Below are positions 60,996-64,000 of a DNA stretch of 64,000 nt, in pieces. The stretch's first letter is position 1; the number at the start of each line of letters is the position of its first letter. The notes beneath the pieces are model-generated. The model did no database searches. It saw only the letters and a list, made by a program, of their open reading frames with translations, and was not told the origin of the DNA. The stretch is from Oasisia sp. SBJ-2009 (taxonomy: Eukaryota > Annelida > Polychaeta > Sabellida > Siboglinidae): positions 37,110,294-37,174,293 of the forward strand of contig OZ024856.1 of the NCBI GenBank assembly GCA_964017155.1, in the 5' to 3' direction. The position numbers were made by a program, and so were the translations under genes.

Positions 60996-63718
60996 GTGGG
61001 AAGATGTTTAATCTAATTCATAGCAATATTATTCGATAACACAATTTGTTATTGTAGATTTCACATGATTTATTTCAATTATATACCTATACGACCCCTA
61101 TTATCGCTCAAATATTCGTTTCGGTGGGACACGTAAATTAAGCCACAATATCCACAGAGTACAGTTGGCCTCTATTATTTTTCATCTAACATATGGCATA
61201 TCTCTAGTAGAGTCTACATTGGCTGCCTAGCATTTACTATTAAATGGTAATCAGACCCACTAAAATTTGGCCGATTTAATTTTCCCTTCACCACCACAAA
61301 TCTATTTTTAAACAAATCCATTTTTACAGTGTGCATCTCCTGCAAATATCAACAAAGATTTTCAAAATATTGAAGTAATTTAGTTGACCAGAAGACACAA
61401 CCGTAGACAGTATTGTCATTGTGACTTAGTTGTGTACATGGTTTCAAAGAAAGGTTACATCTGTCATGTCAACTCATTGACATTAACTGATTAATTAACT
61501 TGCAAAGTTCATTTCGGATTTAAAAATAAGATTTCTTAGGCTCGAAATTAGTGCCATAATTCATCTTAATATATCATGTTTTATTACTTATATTGGGCTA
61601 ATTCGTTGTTTACTAATATGTATTGTATTTGTGTTGTTAACAGGGAACATGCCCTCCTATGTTGCAGCCTGGTGTACTGCAAGACCACAGCAACTTAAGA
61701 GATGAGTTTGTGCCATATTTTCTTAACTTGCTTCGAGATGACAGCCTGCACCTGCTTCAGGCCACCAGGTCAACCAACTCAACACCAGCGAAAACACCAC
61801 TCAGCATGAAACTAGGCAAGAGCAGTGGCATCCGTAGGATGGAGTCTAGGGCTGATGTGTCGATGCCTGTTGCTAGTAGAACGCAGTTGTTCAGCAGCCC
61901 AGACGTCAGTGGTGGCCACAACAGAACCCCGATATGGAAACAATCGCCGGGGGCAGTGTTTGAATCACCACAGCTCACGGACAGTGGTGGCAGAAACAAA
62001 GGTCGGAATGCTGCGAAGTCCAGCCAGCAGAGACGTCGTAGTAGTCCATTCACTGACCTCGCGCACACAGAAAGTGGATCTCTGCATAAGCCGGATGCAC
62101 ACCGATCTCAACACCGCCACGATCTATCAGCGTACTTCTCGGTGGCAGAGTTGGAGCAGCGGTTGAAACACCACCAGCAGTCGGATGCCAAAGATGATTG
62201 TTCCCCGCAGAGTTATTCTGGTAGACGGCCGGGTAACAAGAAGCGCAGAAGCTGCCCTAGTGGTGACAAGAGGAAACAGCAGACCGTGAATGCAGAAACA
62301 CCGGCGCCTGTTTTTAGTTTGGTCGATAATATAGCTTTCCCTTCTCTGGCTGATGGTGACCATCCAACACAAGATAGGTGTGTTTTCATTTAGAAGTAAA
62401 CTAGGCACTTTTGTTATTATTATAAATTTAAAATGATAACTACAGGGGTAACACTGATGTGAAAGTTGTATTGTTCTGTTTAGTTTTTATAGTAATTCTC
62501 ATTGATACATTTGAGTGTTACTTAATTCTTAAATAACTTTGCAAATGGCATGGGAATTTTTATTTATTGTCTTCAGGAAACACCTTGACACATAGTGATT
62601 TTGTATGTTTTATTAAGGTTAAAAACACATTTTTATTATGTATAGCTTGTTTTATTGTTTCACAACAGTAATATACATTTTTGCATGTACAGGTACATTA
62701 TTTGTTGTAAAAACTAAAAAAATACTACTGTTAACAAACTTTCATAGGACTGCTACAATTGTCCCTAGACCTCCTGTGGATGCAAGTCTTCCCAAAGGCA
62801 CCAAGGTGATCACACGTTCGAGACGCGTTGCAACGACCATTGTGACGCCGTCCAGGAAGACAGAAGTCACAAATAACATTTTCTTAAATGCACCAACAGT
62901 AACAAAAGGATCCCCTGAGGGAGCAGCGACTTGTTGGGGCGATGGAAACCCAGCCAAGTTTTTCAGTTCAAACTTGGAAAAACGATTAATTGGGTAGGTT
63001 AATATGTATTTTCTGATTGGCTTAGCCAGCAAAAAGGAAAATGATTAACATATTAAGTATAATTTTATAATCTCCTTGCCAATGAATATTTATGGCTGCA
63101 TATTGCAAACTATTAATGCAGAAGCAGCACCATATTTACATATATGTAATTAACTTGTGTGCAATATATGCCAGTAACCTGAATTTATTTAGTGTGAAAT
63201 GTGAATGGCATTATCTATTTTAAAGATATAGTATACAGATGTTACTTTGTGTCATGGTCTTCTTTTTGGAATACAAAATGAGCCATATTTTAAAAGTGTT
63301 CATATTGATGCATCAGTTTAGATGTATTTATGAAACTTGATTAAGTATTGTTCAACATGTACATGTTTGATTTCCATATGTAAACAAAGGTAATACAGTG
63401 TATTTATCTAAACTGTGTAACTTTCTGCTTAATGCAATTCTAGGAAAGTCACCAAGACAGACAAAGTGGACACTAGAAATGACCGCCAGACAGACATGGG
63501 TGCTGAACAACTCGATGAAGGCTCTGACCAGACGTTGACCACTGTAGCAGACAGGTGTAGTGGTCAACCAGTGTCATCACCGTTGGGAGTGACCCCGCTG
63601 AAGAGTCAGATTGGACGAAGTGTGAGTGTCACTGAGTGGGTGACAGCTGACAGGACTCTGGTGACACATGAGGACAGACTGTGTCTCATGGCTGATGTTT
63701 ACTCTGGATTTCTCCATG
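60912..63718 (+). CDS. CDAN1: Codanin-1, first four coding exons (partial)
   Basis: Exons 60912-60995, 61644-62377, 62748-62993 and 63444-63718; phases 0, 2, 2, 1 agree. The gene continues off the right edge. Codanin-1 binds histone chaperone ASF1 with CDIN1 and restrains histone deposition; human mutations cause congenital dyserythropoietic anaemia I (family knowledge). The N-terminus MAAILELLLAKEVLPAEVICWLTR matches human [40 protein letters not shown] matches RKEFVPFLLNFLREQS; TPAKTP is shared. SRRVATTIV (about 297-305) sits where human has the ASF1-binding SRRINPTPV. The last exon's EDRLCLMADVYSGFLHG begins the helical core (human RQRLELVALVYSSCIAEN). Confidence 0.93.
60996..61643 (+). 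other. CDAN1 intron 1
   Basis: 648-bp AT-rich GT-AG intron, acceptor TTGTGTTGTTAACAG. Nothing else recognised. Confidence 0.8.
61644..62377 (+). CDS. CDAN1: CDAN1 exon 2
   Basis: Residues 29-272 plus two bases. Contains [12 protein letters not shown], the STPAKTPLS motif, a long basic/Ser-rich disordered part (QQRRRSSPFTDL, GRRPGNKKRRSCP, possibly a nuclear localisation signal) and FSLVDNIAFPSLADG, which parallels human LSNLEEFPPVGS just before the ASF1-binding motif. Donor ATAG|GTGTGT, phase 2. Confidence 0.92.
62378..62747 (+). other. CDAN1 intron 2
   Basis: 370-bp AT-rich intron; acceptor AACTTTCATAG. No repeats. Confidence 0.8.
62748..62993 (+). CDS. CDAN1: CDAN1 exon 3: ASF1-binding motif
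   Basis: Residues 273-354 plus two bases. TRSRRVATTIVTPSRK resembles human KPSRRINPTPVSEE, the B-domain-like ASF1-binding element also seen in HIRA and CAF-1. It is followed by a linker with CWGDGNPAKFFSSNLEKRLIG. Donor TTGG|GTAGGT, phase 2. Confidence 0.9.
62994..63443 (+). other. CDAN1 intron 3
   Basis: 450-bp AT-rich intron; acceptor TGCAATTCTAG. Nothing else recognised. Confidence 0.8.
63444..63718 (+). CDS. CDAN1: CDAN1 exon 4
   Basis: Linker rich in Asp/Thr/Ser and then TPLKSQIGRSVSVTEWVTAD...EDRLCLMADVYSGFLHG, the start of the conserved helical core. Donor CATG|GTGGGT, phase 1. No further exon is seen in the last 280 bases. Confidence 0.88.
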
Positions 63719-64000
63719 GTGGGTAGTGACATGGTTTTACCTAAGTTTTATTGTTGATATATGTTGTTTAATTTTTATACTTAATTTTAAGTGTGACTTC
63801 TCATAGTATATCTAGAAAAAGTCTGTTTTGCATACATGCCAGAAATAACTCACAACCTTTTGTAATTTTGGCAGAAATTCACATCTTATTATGTCATCTT
63901 TCAATGTTCAGTGCATTTCCCCCAATGACTAATCAAAACATAATGAAATATGTGTATTCATGAACAAAGATATTTAATAAAATAGATACTATGAAATATG

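Overview
The window is animal nuclear DNA. Genes are split into many short exons with GT-AG introns, introns are kilobases long and AT-rich, and a very large share of the sequence is minisatellite and microsatellite DNA. Nothing prokaryotic is present. Three protein genes can be assembled exon by exon, because reading phases match at every junction and the products align with known animal families as I recall them. No species can be named. Long minisatellite-filled introns, marine-invertebrate-like dispersed repeats and an intact SIVA homologue suggest a non-vertebrate bilaterian, possibly a mollusc or other lophotrochozoan (inference, low confidence).

Region 1-5759 is repeat-dominated 5' flank or 5'UTR-intron sequence with four minisatellites. 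From 5760 to 51278 on the + strand runs a CEP170-family gene (centrosomal protein of 170 kDa; vertebrates have CEP170 and CEP170B). It has 17 coding exons and a predicted 1712-residue product: an N-terminal FHA domain, a TPLYGQPSWWG motif, an SDAGTYTI motif, a WVSQW motif, and a conserved C-terminal microtubule/centrosome region. Intron 3, inside the FHA domain, has the ends of a minor-spliceosome (U12-type) AT-AC intron. Several other introns carry minisatellites built from, or running into, the splice sites themselves.

From 51279 to about 55750 lie the CEP170 3' UTR, repeats and an extraordinarily uniform 11-bp satellite. On the minus strand, 60420 down to 55755 is a four-exon SIVA (SIVA1) gene, an apoptosis regulator with a cysteine-rich C-terminus. 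Its introns hold a LINE reverse-transcriptase fragment and a long hairpin. SIVA and CEP170 are tail to tail. Starting at 60912 on the + strand is CDAN1 (codanin-1, an ASF1-binding regulator of histone supply), represented by its first four coding exons and running off the right edge. SIVA and CDAN1 are head to head across 491 bp. That interval holds a palindromic E2F site, an ETS-like core and a YY1 motif on the CDAN1 start codon, so it looks like a bidirectional cell-cycle promoter.

The main points for a second look are: (1) exon-end/5' splice-site tandem amplification in the CEP170 gene (about 29 copies after exon 6, about 10 after exon 16, a decayed set after exon 8), with acceptor-side arrays before exons 6, 9 and 10; (2) the U12-type AT-AC intron; (3) the E2F-bearing divergent promoter; (4) probable ancient linkage of CEP170 and SIVA; (5) two long hairpins, two TIR elements and a 14-bp satellite with a 10-monomer higher-order repeat.
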